Assembly: GCF_001613465.1 (NCBI RefSeq)
Contig: NZ_BDCK01000003.1
Coordinates: 98,338-162,337 of the forward strand
Length of the DNA: 64,000 nt
Direction of reading: 5' to 3'
Source of the DNA: Nocardia niwae NBRC 108934 = DSM 45340
GTDB taxonomy: Bacteria; Actinomycetota; Actinomycetes; Mycobacteriales; Mycobacteriaceae
The notes beneath the pieces are model-generated. The model worked only from the letters and a program-made list of their open reading frames with translations, was not told the DNA's origin and did no database searches. Shown one piece after another: positions 8,648 to 18,879 of this stretch (position 1 is its first letter; each line of letters opens with the position of its first letter). A program made the position numbers and the translations under genes.

Positions 8648-9661
8648 TCACACGGTAGGTGCGTTCTGCTCCATCAGGGCGACGATCCGTTCGAGGTCCT
8701 CGACCGACCCGAATTCGACGACGATCTTGCCTTTGCGCTTGCCCATGCTCACCAGGACCCGAGTGTCGAAGGAGCCGGACAACCGATCGGCCACAGCTTG
8801 GAGGCCTGGCATCTCGATCGGCTTGCGGCGGACGACGGGAGAGGGCGCGGCCGCGTCCTGCTCTCGGTTCGCCAGCATGACGGCTTCCTCGGTAGCCCGG
8901 ACCGAGAGTCCCTCGGCGACGATTCGGGCGGCGAGCACCTCTTGAGCGTCCGCACCCGCTTCGAGACCGAGCAGTGCTCGCGCGTGTCCGGCGGACAGTA
9001 CGCCCGCCGCGACCCGGCGCTGCACCGGGATCGGCAACTTCAGTAGACGGATCATATTCGTCACAACCGGGCGAGAGCGGCCGATTCGGGCAGCCAATTC
9101 CTCGTGGGTGACGTCGAATTCCTCCAGCAGCTGCTGATAGGCCGCCGCCTCTTCGAGCGGATTCAGCTGCACCCGGTGGATATTCTCCAAGAGGGCATCG
9201 CGCAACATCGACTCGTCCGCGGTCTCCCGGACGATCGCGGGAATCGCGGCCAGCCCCGCCTCCTGGCAGGCCCGCCAGCGCCGCTCGCCCATGACCAGCT
9301 GATAGCGGTCAACGCCCGGCTCGGTCCGGCGCACCACGATCGGCTGCATCAGACCGAACTCGCGAATCGAATGCACCAGCTCGGCCAGTGCGTCTTCTTC
9401 GAAAACCGTGCGCGGCTGCTTCGGGTTCGGCTCGATCTGGTCCGGCGGGATCTCCCGGTAGACGGCGCCGCCGGCCTCGAGTTCGGCGTTGTCGGCGGGA
9501 TCGGGCACCCGATGCAGGTAGGTGGAGGGCGGCTGCGGCCCGACCGGGTCCAGACCGATAACGCTCGCAGCGGCACTGCTGAGGCCCGGTGATGCCGTCG
9601 GTGTCGTCGGGATCAGCGCGGCAAGACCGCGCCCGAGCCCACCCTTCTTCGCCTGACTCAT
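8648..9661 (-). CDS. parB: Chromosome partitioning protein ParB
   Basis: 337 aa from ATG 9661, which has GGAAGGGG upstream; the frame is open further up but lacks homology. The N-terminal basic motif [14 protein letters not shown] contacts ParA. The CTP-binding/ParB-Spo0J domain has GERRWR at residues 125-130, followed by [14 protein letters not shown] and a helix-turn-helix ([23 protein letters not shown], in part). A C-terminal dimer domain ends with [13 protein letters not shown]. It binds parS sites around oriC and spreads as a CTP-dependent clamp. parA lies 70 bp upstream on the same strand. Confidence 0.97.
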   Translation of the reverse strand: MSQAKKGGLGRGLAALIPTTPTASPGLSSAAASVIGLDPVGPQPPSTYLHRVPDPADNAELEAGGAVYREIPPDQIEPNPKQPRTVFEEDALAELVHSIREFGLMQPIVVRRTEPGVDRYQLVMGERRWRACQEAGLAAIPAIVRETADESMLRDALLENIHRVQLNPLEEAAAYQQLLEEFDVTHEELAARIGRSRPVVTNMIRLLKLPIPVQRRVAAGVLSAGHARALLGLEAGADAQEVLAARIVAEGLSVRATEEAVMLANREQDAAAPSPVVRRKPIEMPGLQAVADRLSGSFDTRVLVSMGKRKGKIVVEFGSVEDLERIVALMEQNAPTV

Positions 9662-9731
9662 CGGTCTACCGACCCCTTCCTCGTTCCGCCACCAAACCGG
9701 ACTGTGCCGAGCATCGACACCACTGGCCGAG

Positions 9732-10742
9732 TCACTCCGCCGACTTCGTCGCGGCGACGCGCGGAGCCACCGCGCGGGCCGCCATCTCGCGTCCGGCATC
9801 CAGGTAGCTCATCGCGCCCCGGGAGCCTGGATCATAATCGAGCACCGTCATGCCGTAACCGGGCGCCTCCGACACCTTCACACTGCGCGGAATCACCGAT
9901 CGCAGTACGACATCACCGAAGTGTCCGCGGACCTCCTCGGCGACCTGATCGGCCAACTTGGTGCGTCCGTCGTACATCGTGAGGATCACGGTGGAGACGT
10001 GCAGTTCAGGGTTCAGGTGTGCCTGCACCAGGCCGATATTGCGCAGCAACTGGCCGACGCCCTCCAGCGCGTAGTACTCGCACTGAATCGGGATCAGCAC
10101 CTCCTTCGCCGCGACGAGTGCGTTGACCGTCAGTAGACCCAGGGACGGCGGGCAGTCGATCATCACATAATCGATGTCGTATCCGGCGATATTCGCCTCT
10201 TGGATTGCGGCTTTCAGCCGGCCCTCCCTGGCCACCATCGACACGAGTTCGATTTCGGCACCCGCCAGATCGATGGTCGCGGGGATGCACAGGAGACGCT
10301 CACTGTGCGGACTCGTCTGGATAGCATCCCGGACCGAGACCTCGCCGATGAGCAGCTCATAGCTGGAGGGGACGCCTGAATGGTGCTCGATGCCGAGGGC
10401 GGTGCTGGCATTTCCCTGGGGATCGAGATCTATCACGAGCACCGTCATACCCTGATGCGCCAGAGCGGCCGCCAGATTGACCGCGGTGGTCGTCTTCCCG
10501 ACGCCGCCTTTCTGATTGGCGATCGTGATGATCCGTTGCTCGTGCGGTTTCGGCACAGTCACCTTTCCTGGATGGAGGACCTGACTTGCACGTTGCGCTT
10601 CGGCAGCTATCGGGGTCTCACTGGGCGAGATGTGCCCGAACGGTGTACTTCCGAATGCATCCGCGTCGAAATTGCTGGAGTCCAGCATCCCCGGCACGCG
10701 CGACGTTGTTTCCCGTGAAACATTCGCCGGACCGCTCGACAT
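9732..10742 (-). CDS. parA: Chromosome partitioning ATPase ParA
   Basis: 336 aa. A deviant Walker A KGGVGKTT is at residues 78-85, and [16 protein letters not shown] is Walker B/A'. About 68 residues of disordered N-terminal extension precede the ATPase, as in mycobacterial ParA. AGGAG lies 7 nt before ATG 10742. The extension contains NVSRET (residues 7-12), which is the translation of a parS-like site (10707-10722) embedded in the gene; M. tuberculosis ParA also carries NVSRET. It drives separation of ParB-bound origins over the nucleoid, and may autoregulate through the embedded site. Confidence 0.97.
   Translation of the reverse strand: MSSGPANVSRETTSRVPGMLDSSNFDADAFGSTPFGHISPSETPIAAEAQRASQVLHPGKVTVPKPHEQRIITIANQKGGVGKTTTAVNLAAALAHQGMTVLVIDLDPQGNASTALGIEHHSGVPSSYELLIGEVSVRDAIQTSPHSERLLCIPATIDLAGAEIELVSMVAREGRLKAAIQEANIAGYDIDYVMIDCPPSLGLLTVNALVAAKEVLIPIQCEYYALEGVGQLLRNIGLVQAHLNPELHVSTVILTMYDGRTKLADQVAEEVRGHFGDVVLRSVIPRSVKVSEAPGYGMTVLDYDPGSRGAMSYLDAGREMAARAVAPRVAATKSAE
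10707..10722. promoter_or_regulatory. parS: parS-like site inside parA
   Basis: TGTTTCCCGTGAAACA matches the consensus TGTTTCACGTGAAACA at 15 of 16 positions. It lies in codons 7-12 of parA. Confidence 0.75.
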
Positions 10743-11031
10743 AGACAGCTCCTAACCCGAGAAACTTCAGAACACGTACGCGCGACGAGACGGATCGGCG
10801 CCGTGTCTGCAACAGCCTTTGTCGGATCGAACACGATGCACAACCGGGTCCGCGGCGCCCGATCGACCGAGCGGAGCTTCTCGCCGCTGTGACAACCAGA
10901 TCCCTCCGTGGCACCTACGCTCACGCCCGACGCCCACTAGCTTGCCAGCACTGAGCGGTTTAAGAAAGCTGAATCGCGGCGACGCGCAGAGTGACACGCA
11001 AATCCGCACGAAATCACTACGCCGCGCGGGC

Positions 11032-11047
11032 TGTTTCACATGAAACA
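11032..11047. promoter_or_regulatory. parS: parS site
   Basis: TGTTTCACATGAAACA, 15 of 16 matches to the parS consensus, about 290 bp upstream of parA. Confidence 0.85.
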
Positions 11048-11736
11048 TTGCCCCCGCACCGCACCTTAGGTGGTCAGCAGCTGACGCCGGGTCGAACGCG
11101 GAGCTGCGTATGCCGAATGATCACCCGCAGGGGTGGTTTGGCCGGGGCAGGTCCCGGATCGTCTCGGATAGAAGCTCGTTCGGCAAGGCGCTCCTCGGCG
11201 CTTCGCGTTGTCCGCGCGATTGCCGCCGGACGAGGGGAGTCGCGTGTGCTGGACATCGCGGTGGCCGACCACGATGCGCGTCAGAAGTTCCCGTCTGTCG
11301 TGCGCGGCTTCGTCGGCACTGTTCTATATATAGAGAGAGTTCGCTGTCTGCCCCTGCGTCGACGGTGCTTGGCCTCCGACCACGTTTGTCATACTTGGGT
11401 AATCACGTCTGCCGCTCGGGGTCTCGCCGATGGTTCTTCGCGGCCATACGCGATCGTCGGGTGGCCCTTCTCTAACCGGCGACCCGCTTCGTGTGGTCTG
11501 GAACAATTTGTCCGGGCCGCACTTCTTCGCCATCTATCGCAGCGCACGAGTCTCCACCGCGTCTCAGGAAGCACAAACACATAGGATGCGAGACCGACGC
11601 GACTGCCTGTTGCGGCGATCGAGCCGCTCACAAGTCGCCAGAGTTCGATGTGGCGGCGGTGACGCGACTGCTTCGGTAAACGCGACGTCCGATCCCTTGA
11701 GGCACTGGGTGTCAGATGCAAGTCGAGAGCCCAGCA

Positions 11737-11752
11737 TGATTCACGTGGAACA
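11737..11752. promoter_or_regulatory. parS: parS-like site
   Basis: TGATTCACGTGGAACA, 14 of 16 matches with an intact CACGTG core. Confidence 0.7.
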
Positions 11753-11977
11753 TTGATCGTAGTGCGGCCAGACAAAGGGATTCGAGTAGCCGCATCTTGC
11801 TACGGCCATAGCCGCGAGAAACCTGCACGGCCCGTCGTCGCTATGAAGCCCGCACGGCTGGGGGACAACTCCCGCCATGCCTCGACTGCTGCCTGAGGAT
11901 GCTGATTCGTCCGGACGGCGCACGGGATGCACGTCGTAGGCTCCGGCGAAGCCCTCGCCCCGCCGAGGCGCCCACCT

Positions 11978-11993
11978 TGATTCACGTGAAACA
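11978..11993. promoter_or_regulatory. parS: parS site
   Basis: TGATTCACGTGAAACA, 15 of 16 matches to the consensus. Confidence 0.8.
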
Positions 11994-12125
11994 TCGGCTC
12001 CGCCGCGCCGGCTCTTAGACCTCACCGATACGGCCGCGGTCGAGGAACTGATTTCACCGAACGCCACATGCTCACCGGGCCGCTGGTCAGCCGAGGACAG
12101 TGGAACGGATCCGATCGAACCCCTC

Positions 12126-12141
12126 AGTTTTACGTGAAGCG
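12126..12141. promoter_or_regulatory. Degenerate parS-like site
   Basis: AGTTTTACGTGAAGCG, 12 of 16 matches. It is probably weak or non-functional; listed because it is 148 bp from a good site. Confidence 0.3.
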
Positions 12142-12372
12142 TCCGAACGAGCGATCCGCGCGGTGCACGAACGTGGCAGCGCCCACTGCAACCAGCGGTC
12201 GGAGCCGCCACCCCACCCGCTGCGTGACCTCGGCAGGGCAGTACGCCCTTTGGCGGACGGGCGCCGCACTCTCCTCCACCCACTTAAGCAACGGTTGGAT
12301 TCACCATTCCGTCAGGGTGACGAAACGCCCGTTGGTCTCGCTTCACGCCGGAAACCTTCACGCCCGAAGCTG

Positions 12373-13164
12373 CTACTCGGCCTTGCGTGCGGCACGCTTG
12401 CGCCCACGCTCTGTCGCTGCCTTCCGAACCGTCTTGCCTGAACGTTCGACGGCTCGTTCGGCCCGCCGACGGGAAGTCCGTTCCGCGCGGGGGAGCCGCT
12501 CGGCGCTGATCACCACGGTGGGCGTATCCACTAAACCGACCCCGCATTCCAGCACGATGGCATTACCGGCTCCAGCTTTCGCCAGTGCGTCGCCGTCACG
12601 GTCCAGCTCCTCTGCCGCACTGGCGCCCTTGAGGGCGAGCATGTGCCCATGATCGCGGAGGAGGGGGAGGGACCACTGCGCGAGTTTCCCGAGAGGGGCT
12701 ACCGCACGGGACGTGACAACGTCCGCGCCACCGGCCTCCTTCGTCACACCGGACTGTTCGGCGCGCCCGCGGACCACGATCACGTCCAGCCCTGCCGCTT
12801 CGATGAACTCGCTCAGGAAGATGGTTCGGCGCAGCAGAGGTTCGACCAGGGTGATCCGAAGATCAGGCCGAGCGATCGCGAGGGGGATGCCGGGCAGTCC
12901 CGCGCCGCTGCCGATATCGACCACCGACGCGCCCTCGGCGATCAACTCTCCGAGCACCGCGCAATTGAGTAGGTGGCGGTCCCACAGGCGGGGCACCTCG
13001 CGCGGACCGATCAACCCGCGCTCCACGCCCGCGGTCGCGAGGGCTGTGCAATATCGACGCGCGAGATCGAGTCGGTCGCCGAAGACGGTGGCCGCCGACG
13101 CGGGTGGTTCCAGCTCCGCGGGTACCGCGGTGGTTCCACCGAGATCTCGTTCCACGTGAAACAT
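12373..13164 (-). CDS. rsmG: 16S rRNA (guanine-527-N7)-methyltransferase RsmG (GidB)
   Basis: 263 aa. The SAM-binding motif [21 protein letters not shown] and the downstream [14 protein letters not shown] are diagnostic, as is [12 protein letters not shown] before them. It methylates G527 of 16S rRNA; loss gives low-level streptomycin resistance in known species. The C-terminal 40 residues are unusually Arg/Lys-rich ([18 protein letters not shown]). The ATG at 13164 overlaps a parS site so the protein begins MFHVER. GGAAGG abuts that ATG with no spacer, but lies 9 nt from the GTG at 13155 (MERDLGG), so the GTG may be the real start. Confidence 0.95.
   Translation of the reverse strand: MFHVERDLGGTTAVPAELEPPASAATVFGDRLDLARRYCTALATAGVERGLIGPREVPRLWDRHLLNCAVLGELIAEGASVVDIGSGAGLPGIPLAIARPDLRITLVEPLLRRTIFLSEFIEAAGLDVIVVRGRAEQSGVTKEAGGADVVTSRAVAPLGKLAQWSLPLLRDHGHMLALKGASAAEELDRDGDALAKAGAGNAIVLECGVGLVDTPTVVISAERLPRAERTSRRRAERAVERSGKTVRKAATERGRKRAARKAE
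13148..13163. promoter_or_regulatory. parS: parS site at the rsmG start
   Basis: CGTTCCACGTGAAACA, 14 of 16 matches, central CACGTG intact. It overlaps the first codons of rsmG. Confidence 0.75.
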
Positions 13165-13305
13165 CCTTCCGAACTCGGGTCGATCTACGAGCGAGCAATC
13201 GGGCTCCGGACACGAACAAGGCCCCCGGTCCGAAGACCAGAGGCCCTATCCAACCACTATCCGTCCGGGCCGCGAAACATGCCGCTGGCTTCGGAATGCC
13301 GCGAC

Positions 13306-13857
13306 TCAGCCGGGAACGACCACCACGTGCCGGTTCGGCTCGACGCCTTCGCTCTCGCTGCTGACGCCCTCGACGGCGGCCACCGCGTCATGCACGATCT
13401 TGCGCTCGAACGGGGTCATGGGAGCCAGTGATTCCGGCTCACCGGATTCCAGCACCCGCTGCGCCGCGGCCGCGCCGAGCTCGCTCAGCTCGGACCGCCG
13501 CTTGGCCCGCCAGCCCGCGACATCCAGCATCAGCCGACTACGCACCCCGGTCGCCTGCTGGACAGCGAGACGAGTCAGCTCCTGCAACGCGTCGAGCACC
13601 TCGCCATTGCGACCCACCAGCTTTGTCAGATCGCGTCCACCGTCGATGCTCACCACGGCGCGATCGCCTTCCACGTCGAGATCGATGTCGCCGTCGAAAT
13701 CCAGCACGTCGAGCAACTGCTCGAGGTAGTCGCCTGCGATCTCGCCTTCCTCGATCAACGCTTCCTCGGCATCGTTCACGACATCGCCGGTGTCCGCTCC
13801 GGCGCTCGCCGTCGTCGTCGCCACGGTGGCGTCCCCTCCGTCGGTCTCAACAGTCAT
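13306..13857 (-). CDS. khpB: KhpB/Jag-type RNA-binding protein (KH and R3H domains)
   Basis: 183 aa. An acidic N-terminal segment is followed by a Jag/KH-like domain (AGDYLEQLLDVLDFDGDIDLDV, in part; KLVGRNGEVLDALQELTRL is the GxxG loop region). An R3H domain is C-terminal (APMTPFERKIVHDAVA, then EPNRHVVVVPG). Position between yidC and rsmG equals Rv3920c. It probably binds RNA with a KhpA partner encoded elsewhere and is linked to cell elongation in other Gram-positives. AAGGAAA precedes ATG 13857. Confidence 0.92.
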   Translation of the reverse strand: MTVETDGGDATVATTTASAGADTGDVVNDAEEALIEEGEIAGDYLEQLLDVLDFDGDIDLDVEGDRAVVSIDGGRDLTKLVGRNGEVLDALQELTRLAVQQATGVRSRLMLDVAGWRAKRRSELSELGAAAAQRVLESGEPESLAPMTPFERKIVHDAVAAVEGVSSESEGVEPNRHVVVVPG

Positions 13858-13969
13858 TTGATTTCCTTCATCTGCTCATCGCGCGCGCCGGGCAATCGCC
13901 GCCGGGCGGTATTCGCGATCAAGGGTTGCTCAGCGATAGAGAAGTGGGCTCGGCCCACCGTTCGTGCTA

Positions 13970-15079
13970 TCAGCGCCTGCGCTTCTGATTCGCCCTACCC
14001 CGGTTGCCGGGTCGTTTCTGACCAGCCGGGCGGCGTTGGCCTGCGGACTGCTTCGACGGCTTCGCGGTACCGTTCGACGACGCGACCGGGGTGTCCTCGT
14101 CCGAGGCGGTATCGGCAGCGGCGGTATCGGCAGCGGCGGTGGATGCCGGCTTCTTTTTCACGTTGACCGGTTTAGCGCCGGGCTTGGGCGCGTTCTGCGC
14201 GCGCTGCTCCAGCTTCGCCTGCTTTTTGGCTTCCTCTTCCTTCGCCATGCGACCGAACACGAGGTGCTGCTGCCCGTAGGTCCAGATGTTGTTCGAGACC
14301 CAGTACAGCAGGATGGCGATCGGCAGGAACGGACCACCGACGAGCACACCGAGCGGGAACACCCACAGCGCGAGCTTGTTCATCATGGCGGCCTGCGGGT
14401 TGGCCGCGGCTTCCGGCGTCTGCCGCGCGACCGACGCGCGCGCGTTGAAGTGGGTCGCCAGACCGGCAATGACCATCAGGGGGATGGCGACGAGCGCGAT
14501 GCTCAACTTGCTCGGCACGCCGCCGTAGTTGGCGAAGGCCTGCAACTCGTTGACCGGCGTGGTGATGAACGCCGAGATCGGCGCGCCGAAGATGCGGGCG
14601 CTCAAGAACGACTGGACATCGGCCGCACTGAAGACGTAGTTCGCGGTGTTCGCGTTCTGCTCCGGCGTCATGCCGAGCTGTCCGAGGCCGTGCCCCGTGC
14701 GGTTGAACGAGCGCAGCACATGGAACAACCCGAGGAACACCGGCACCTGAGCGAGGATCGGCAGGCAACCCATCAGCGGGTTGAAGCCGTTATCCTTCTG
14801 CAGCTTCTGCATCTCGAGCGCCATCTTCTGGCGGTCGTTCTTGTACTTCTTCTGCAGCTCCTTGATCTGCGGCTGCAGTTCCTGCATCTGCTTGGTGGTG
14901 CGCACCTGCTTGACGAACGGCTTGTAGAGCACCAGGCGCAGGGTGAACACCAGGAACACCACGGCCAGCGCCCAGGTGAGACCGTTGTCCGCGCCGAACG
15001 CGAACCCGAAGACCCGATGCCAGAACCAGAGGATCCAGGACACCGGGTAATAGATGAAGTCGAGCACGGCTCTATGCAC
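13970..15079 (-). CDS. yidC: Membrane protein insertase YidC
   Basis: 369 aa from GTG 15079; GTG 15067 is an alternative. It begins with a helix ([18 protein letters not shown]). The amphipathic helix and coiled hairpin with [18 protein letters not shown] follows, then [19 protein letters not shown] and three more membrane segments, typical of the Oxa1/YidC core. The C-terminal 80 residues are disordered and very basic ([15 protein letters not shown]), as in actinobacterial homologues. Its 5' end overlaps yidD by 8 nt, so translation is coupled. It inserts and folds membrane proteins with or without SecYEG. Confidence 0.96.
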   Translation of the reverse strand: MHRAVLDFIYYPVSWILWFWHRVFGFAFGADNGLTWALAVVFLVFTLRLVLYKPFVKQVRTTKQMQELQPQIKELQKKYKNDRQKMALEMQKLQKDNGFNPLMGCLPILAQVPVFLGLFHVLRSFNRTGHGLGQLGMTPEQNANTANYVFSAADVQSFLSARIFGAPISAFITTPVNELQAFANYGGVPSKLSIALVAIPLMVIAGLATHFNARASVARQTPEAAANPQAAMMNKLALWVFPLGVLVGGPFLPIAILLYWVSNNIWTYGQQHLVFGRMAKEEEAKKQAKLEQRAQNAPKPGAKPVNVKKKPASTAAADTAAADTASDEDTPVASSNGTAKPSKQSAGQRRPAGQKRPGNRGRANQKRRR

Positions 15080-15470
15080 TCCCGTCGTTCGTGTCGCCGA
15101 TCACCGCGTGCGGCGATCCTTTACAAGCGTTCGGCTCCGACCGCGGACCGGCGGGCAGGCTCGATTCCTGCGTCGCCGTGTCGGTCGCTGCCCCGCCTGC
15201 CGGGTCGGTGCGAAGTCCGCTCCGCTTCCGCTCCGGGACGGGGTCCCACCCACCAGGGTGCCAGGGTGCGCATTTGGCCAAGCGCACGACCGTCAGTACG
15301 AGCCCGACGAACAGGCCCCGGGTGCGCAGTGCGGTGACCGCGTACTCGCTGCAGGTCGGGGTGAATCGGCACACCGGCATGCGGGTGGGGGAGACGTAGG
15401 TCCGATACAGCTCGATCGAAAAGATCAGCACGTTCACGGGCAGTCTGGCGATTTTCGCCCAAAGGCTCAT
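15072..15470 (-). CDS. yidD: Membrane protein insertion efficiency factor YidD
   Basis: 132 aa from ATG 15470. The signature [20 protein letters not shown] and the end of the core, [10 protein letters not shown], are present; a variable 45-residue tail follows. The ATG overlaps the rnpA stop by 4 nt (ATGA) and the stop overlaps yidC. Small membrane-associated factor that aids YidC. The larger open frame upstream of 15470 is the rnpA region in another frame. Confidence 0.93.
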   Translation of the reverse strand: MSLWAKIARLPVNVLIFSIELYRTYVSPTRMPVCRFTPTCSEYAVTALRTRGLFVGLVLTVVRLAKCAPWHPGGWDPVPERKRSGLRTDPAGGAATDTATQESSLPAGPRSEPNACKGSPHAVIGDTNDGSA

Positions 15471-15895
15471 ACCGGGCCGCCCGTCGACACGCCCGCGGCG
15501 CCCACGCCGAGCTTGCGCAGTGCCGTGCGCAGCTGCCGCAGCAAGTCCTCCGAGGAGGCCGTAGCGGCGCCAGGGAGCGCACGGATCACGACATCGGTCC
15601 CGGACGGCAACTCGCAGACCACCTGGGCGCACATATGACGCAGGCGGCGGGCCACGCGATGTCGAATCACCGCGTTGCCCACCGCCTTGCTGACGATCAA
15701 CCCGAAGCGCGGTCCGCCTACACGGACCAGCACATCGTCCGGGATCTGATCGTGTCGTCCATTCGCGCCCACGATTCCGTCATACCCGTGCGCGAGCGCA
15801 TGCACGACCAGATCACGCCTCCCGATTCGCTGGCCGCGGCGCACCGTCCGGGAGAAGTCGGCACGATGATGCAACCGATACGGCTCAGGCAACAC
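15467..15895 (-). CDS. rnpA: Ribonuclease P protein component
   Basis: 142 aa from GTG 15895. It starts with LPEPYRLHHRADFSRTVRRG and contains the RNA-binding motif AVIRHRVARRLRHM. With the RNase P RNA it matures tRNA 5' ends. It is slightly longer than usual because of an insert after HALAHGYDG. It begins 21 bp after rpmH and overlaps yidD by 4 nt, giving the usual rpmH-rnpA-yidD-yidC order. Confidence 0.95.
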   Translation of the reverse strand: MLPEPYRLHHRADFSRTVRRGQRIGRRDLVVHALAHGYDGIVGANGRHDQIPDDVLVRVGGPRFGLIVSKAVGNAVIRHRVARRLRHMCAQVVCELPSGTDVVIRALPGAATASSEDLLRQLRTALRKLGVGAAGVSTGGPV

Positions 15896-15916
15896 CCGAG
15901 CGTCCGAGAGCGAGGG

Positions 15917-16060
15917 TCAGGCAGTGAGGGAAGCGCGGCCCTTGCGGCGACGCGCCGAGACGATGGCGCGGCCCGCACGGGTGCGCATCCGGAGGCGGAA
16001 GCCGTGAACCCGCGCCCGACGACGGTTGTTCGGCTGGAACGTCCGCTTGCCCTTGGCCAC
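15917..16060 (-). CDS. rpmH: 50S ribosomal protein L34
   Basis: 47 aa from GTG 16060, ending TGA at 15917. The translation is the L34 sequence: [20 protein letters not shown] at the start and [12 protein letters not shown] at the end. GAGGAG precedes the start. It is divergent from dnaA across a 637-bp region, as in most bacteria. Confidence 0.97.
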   Translation of the reverse strand: MAKGKRTFQPNNRRRARVHGFRLRMRTRAGRAIVSARRRKGRASLTA

Positions 16061-16697
16061 GGTCAACACTCCTCGAGTAGGCGGGCACCAGGTAGTGCCC
16101 GAAGCTTGTCGGTGATACGTGTATTGCGCGAATGAATCGCAGGTCTGGTCATCATCGGCGCGCGTCGGTCCTGGCGCACAGTCGGTCGATCACGACCTAA
16201 ACGCGGTCAGCACAAGACCGCCACCGCACCAAGGGGTGACTGTACGAGGGTACTGATCGTCCAGGGACGGGTCAAACTCGGCCCCACGGTCCGGCCTGGA
16301 CGCTTCGACCAGCAGAATCGGCCTCCCGCAATCAGGCGTTCCGGCAATGACCGTGAGTTCGTCCACACCCCTAGCCATCGTCCGCCGCGGACCAGTAACG
16401 TACGTAGCCAGTTGATTGCTGCAGAACCGCAGGTCGCAGCGTCGCCTTCTCCGCGCGTGCGCGCGTTCCACAGTTCTTCAGGGTTCTCCACATCTGTGGA
16501 TAATTGTGTGGAAAGACCCCTGGAGTGGCATATTCGTAGGGCCGACGGTGCCACGCCGCTGTCCAGATGGGGGACCCGGACAGCGTCCGAACCGGTTACG
16601 GACGTACGCAGAGGATCACGGGACCGCCCCCGAGCAGCACACTCCACGCGTGCCCCGGCCGTCTGCTCCTATCGACCTACTCCGGGGAGGAAACTGC
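16061..16697. other. rpmH-dnaA intergenic region with DnaA boxes
   Basis: Divergent promoter region. No gene is seen. Near the dnaA side there is a cluster: CGTTCCACA (16464-16472), TTCTCCACA (16484-16492) and, inverted, TGTGGATAA (16495-16503, a perfect TTATCCACA box). A TGTGTGGAA follows just after. They suggest DnaA autoregulation of dnaA. Confidence 0.7.
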
Positions 16698-18650
16698 ATG
16701 GACGACGAGCAGAACGTGCTGGCCACGGTGTGGCCCGAGGTTGTCACCGAACTCACCACCGGGTCACCGGACGGCGCCATTCCTCCGGTCACCCGAGCAC
16801 AGCAGGCTTGGCTGAAGCTGGTCAAGCCGCTGACGGTCGCACAGGGATTCGCCCTGCTCTCCGTGCCCTCGTCGCTGGCTCAAGAGGCCATCGAACGCGA
16901 TCTGCGCGAACCCATTCTCCGGTCCCTCGGCCGCAGGCTCGGTCCCCAAGTGGAAGGACTCGGCGTCCGCATCGCCGCACCGACCACCCCGACCGTCGAC
17001 CGGCAGAGCAATACCCCTCGGCACGCGCGGATGACGAGCAGGCCGGAGCGGACCCGAGAAGGCCGGGCTCCCGCGGCGTACCCCGGCTCGGAATTCCCCG
17101 GCCGCGACGCGTACCCCGGGCCACGTTATGCACAGCCCGCAGAATTCCCGGCAGTGTCTCCGTACAACGACGGCTCGGACTACCCGGGCGCGGAATACGG
17201 ACAGGACTTCGCCCCGCCGGAGGAGTACCACCAACCGGAGTACCACCAATCGGAGTACGCCCATGCCGACTACCCGCCGCGTGGCGAGTATTCCGCGACG
17301 GGCGAGCTGCCCATGGTGCCCGGGCCGGACGTCGCACCGCGTCGCGAACCCGGGATTCCGCCTCGCCGGGAGCCGGCCATCCCGCCAGGGCAGGAGTCGC
17401 TGTTCAATCCCGAACCGTCGCCGGGCAGTGGGCGCGGCCCGCTCCGCGCTCCGCTGCGCGAGACCGCCGACGACGACACCGGCCTGGCGCACGATCCGGT
17501 TCGTGAACCGGTCGGCGATCACCCGCGCGGCGATCACGACGACGAGCCCGTGGTGAACGTCCGCAACTCCTGGCCCACCTACTTCGCCAAGTCGCAGGAA
17601 TCCCCGGCTCCGGCGACGTCCTCGGCCAGCCTCAACGCGAAGTACACCTTCGAAACCTTCGTCATCGGCGCGTCCAACCGCTTCGCGCACGCCGCGGCTG
17701 TCGCCATCGCCGAAGCCCCGGCCCGTGCCTACAACCCGTTGTTCGTCTGGGGCGCTTCGGGCTTGGGCAAGACGCATCTGCTGCACGCGGCGGGGCATTA
17801 CGCGCAGCGTCTCTTCCCCGGCATGCGGGTGAAGTACGTGTCGACCGAAGAGTTCACCAACGACTTCATCAACAGCCTGCGCGACGACCGCAAGGTCGCG
17901 TTCAAACGCCGTTACCGCGAGACCGACATCCTGCTGGTCGACGACATCCAGTTCATCGAGGGCAAGGAAGGTATCCAGGAGGAGTTCTTCCACACCTTCA
18001 ACACCCTGCACAACGCGAACAAACAGATCGTCGTCTCCTCGGATCGCCCGCCCAAGCAGCTGGCCACGCTGGAAGAGCGGTTGCGTACGCGATTCGAATG
18101 GGGCTTGATCACCGACGTGCAGCCGCCGGAGCTGGAGACGCGCATCGCCATCCTGCGCAAGAAGGCGCGGATGGACCGGCTCGACGTGCCGCACGACGTG
18201 CTCGAGCTGATCGCCAGCCGGGTGGAACGCAACATCCGCGAGCTGGAGGGCGCGCTGATCCGGGTGACCGCGTTCGCGTCACTGAACGGCCAGCCGCTGG
18301 ATCTCCCCTTGGCCGAGGTGGTGCTGCGCGATCTGATGCCGGACACCACAGCGCTGGAGATCACCGCGGCGACGATCATGGCGGTCACAGCGGAGTACTT
18401 CAACACCACGCTGGAAGAACTCACCGGTCCCGGCAAAGCTCGGCCGCTGGCCCAGGCCAGGCAGATCGCCATGTATCTGTGCCGCGAGCTGACCGACCTG
18501 TCCCTGCCGAAGATCGGCCAGGCGTTCGGCCGCGACCACACCACGGTGATGTACGCGGAGAAAAAGGTGCGCAAGGAGATGACCGAGCGGCGCCGTGTCT
18601 ACGACCAGGTGCAGGAACTCACAGCCCGGATCAAGCAACGTTCGCGCTGA
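16698..18650 (+). CDS. dnaA: Chromosomal replication initiator DnaA
   Basis: 650 aa from ATG 16698 (GGGAGG 7 nt upstream). Domain I is at about 1-95 ([12 protein letters not shown], then [14 protein letters not shown]). Domain II (about 100-310) is long and disordered, rich in Pro, Tyr, Glu and Arg ([18 protein letters not shown]). The AAA+ domain has Walker A GASGLGKT at 352-359 and Walker B LLVDDIQF. Domain IV carries the DnaA signature [14 protein letters not shown]. The protein is about 140 residues longer than M. tuberculosis DnaA, and the difference lies in domain II. It binds the boxes described at 18704-19143. Confidence 0.98.
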   Translation: MDDEQNVLATVWPEVVTELTTGSPDGAIPPVTRAQQAWLKLVKPLTVAQGFALLSVPSSLAQEAIERDLREPILRSLGRRLGPQVEGLGVRIAAPTTPTVDRQSNTPRHARMTSRPERTREGRAPAAYPGSEFPGRDAYPGPRYAQPAEFPAVSPYNDGSDYPGAEYGQDFAPPEEYHQPEYHQSEYAHADYPPRGEYSATGELPMVPGPDVAPRREPGIPPRREPAIPPGQESLFNPEPSPGSGRGPLRAPLRETADDDTGLAHDPVREPVGDHPRGDHDDEPVVNVRNSWPTYFAKSQESPAPATSSASLNAKYTFETFVIGASNRFAHAAAVAIAEAPARAYNPLFVWGASGLGKTHLLHAAGHYAQRLFPGMRVKYVSTEEFTNDFINSLRDDRKVAFKRRYRETDILLVDDIQFIEGKEGIQEEFFHTFNTLHNANKQIVVSSDRPPKQLATLEERLRTRFEWGLITDVQPPELETRIAILRKKARMDRLDVPHDVLELIASRVERNIRELEGALIRVTAFASLNGQPLDLPLAEVVLRDLMPDTTALEITAATIMAVTAEYFNTTLEELTGPGKARPLAQARQIAMYLCRELTDLSLPKIGQAFGRDHTTVMYAEKKVRKEMTERRRVYDQVQELTARIKQRSR

Positions 18651-18667
18651 CCGGCATTCACACCCGA

Positions 18668-18698
18668 GCACCGTCCCTGACCAGGGGCGGTGCTTTTT
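18668..18698 (+). terminator. dnaA terminator
   Basis: GCACCGTCCCTG/CAGGGGCGGTGC stem with a 2-nt loop region and TTTTT directly after (18694-18698). Confidence 0.85.
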
Positions 18699-18703
18699 GT
18701 GGG

Positions 18704-18747
18704 CTGTGGATTCCTTGTGGAATCCTTGTGGAGTCCTCGAGGAATCC
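18704..18747. repeat. oriC 11-bp tandem array 1 (4 units)
   Basis: The four contiguous units are CTGTGGATTCC, TTGTGGAATCC, TTGTGGAGTCC and TCGAGGAATCC. The first three hold the TGTGGA core (TCCACA on the other strand) of a DnaA box; the fourth has TCGAGGA instead. Every core is one helical turn from the next. Confidence 0.9.
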
Positions 18748-18879
18748 CCCGGTTTGTCCACCGATTCGTGCACAGGTCGAGGTAGCCGCCTTCGCGGGTT
18801 CCCTCACAGGCCGAATTGCACAGTTTCCCCAGCCTTGGTTGCGCACAGCCGTTGACCAGGGAGGTGTCCGGATCGAGCC

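Larger units (their letters stand above)
10743..12372. other. 1.6-kb gene-poor region with clustered parS-like sites
   Basis: No convincing gene is present between parA and rsmG. The open frames here have no recognisable domains. Several start or run with MFHVKQ, NVPRES or DVSRES, which are simply translations of parS sequences. Four parS-like sites are at 11032, 11737, 11978 and (weak) 12126. In M. tuberculosis parA and rsmG (gidB) are near neighbours, so this spacer is an expansion relative to that species. The stretch 11320-11340 (ctatatatagagag) is locally AT-rich. Confidence 0.7.

Noticed and set aside
10767..12283. Minus-strand frames beginning MFHVKQ or containing NVPRES and DVSRES between parA and rsmG
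   Set aside because: The familiar peptides are translations of parS sites. The remaining sequence has no domain, and there is no supporting ribosome site.
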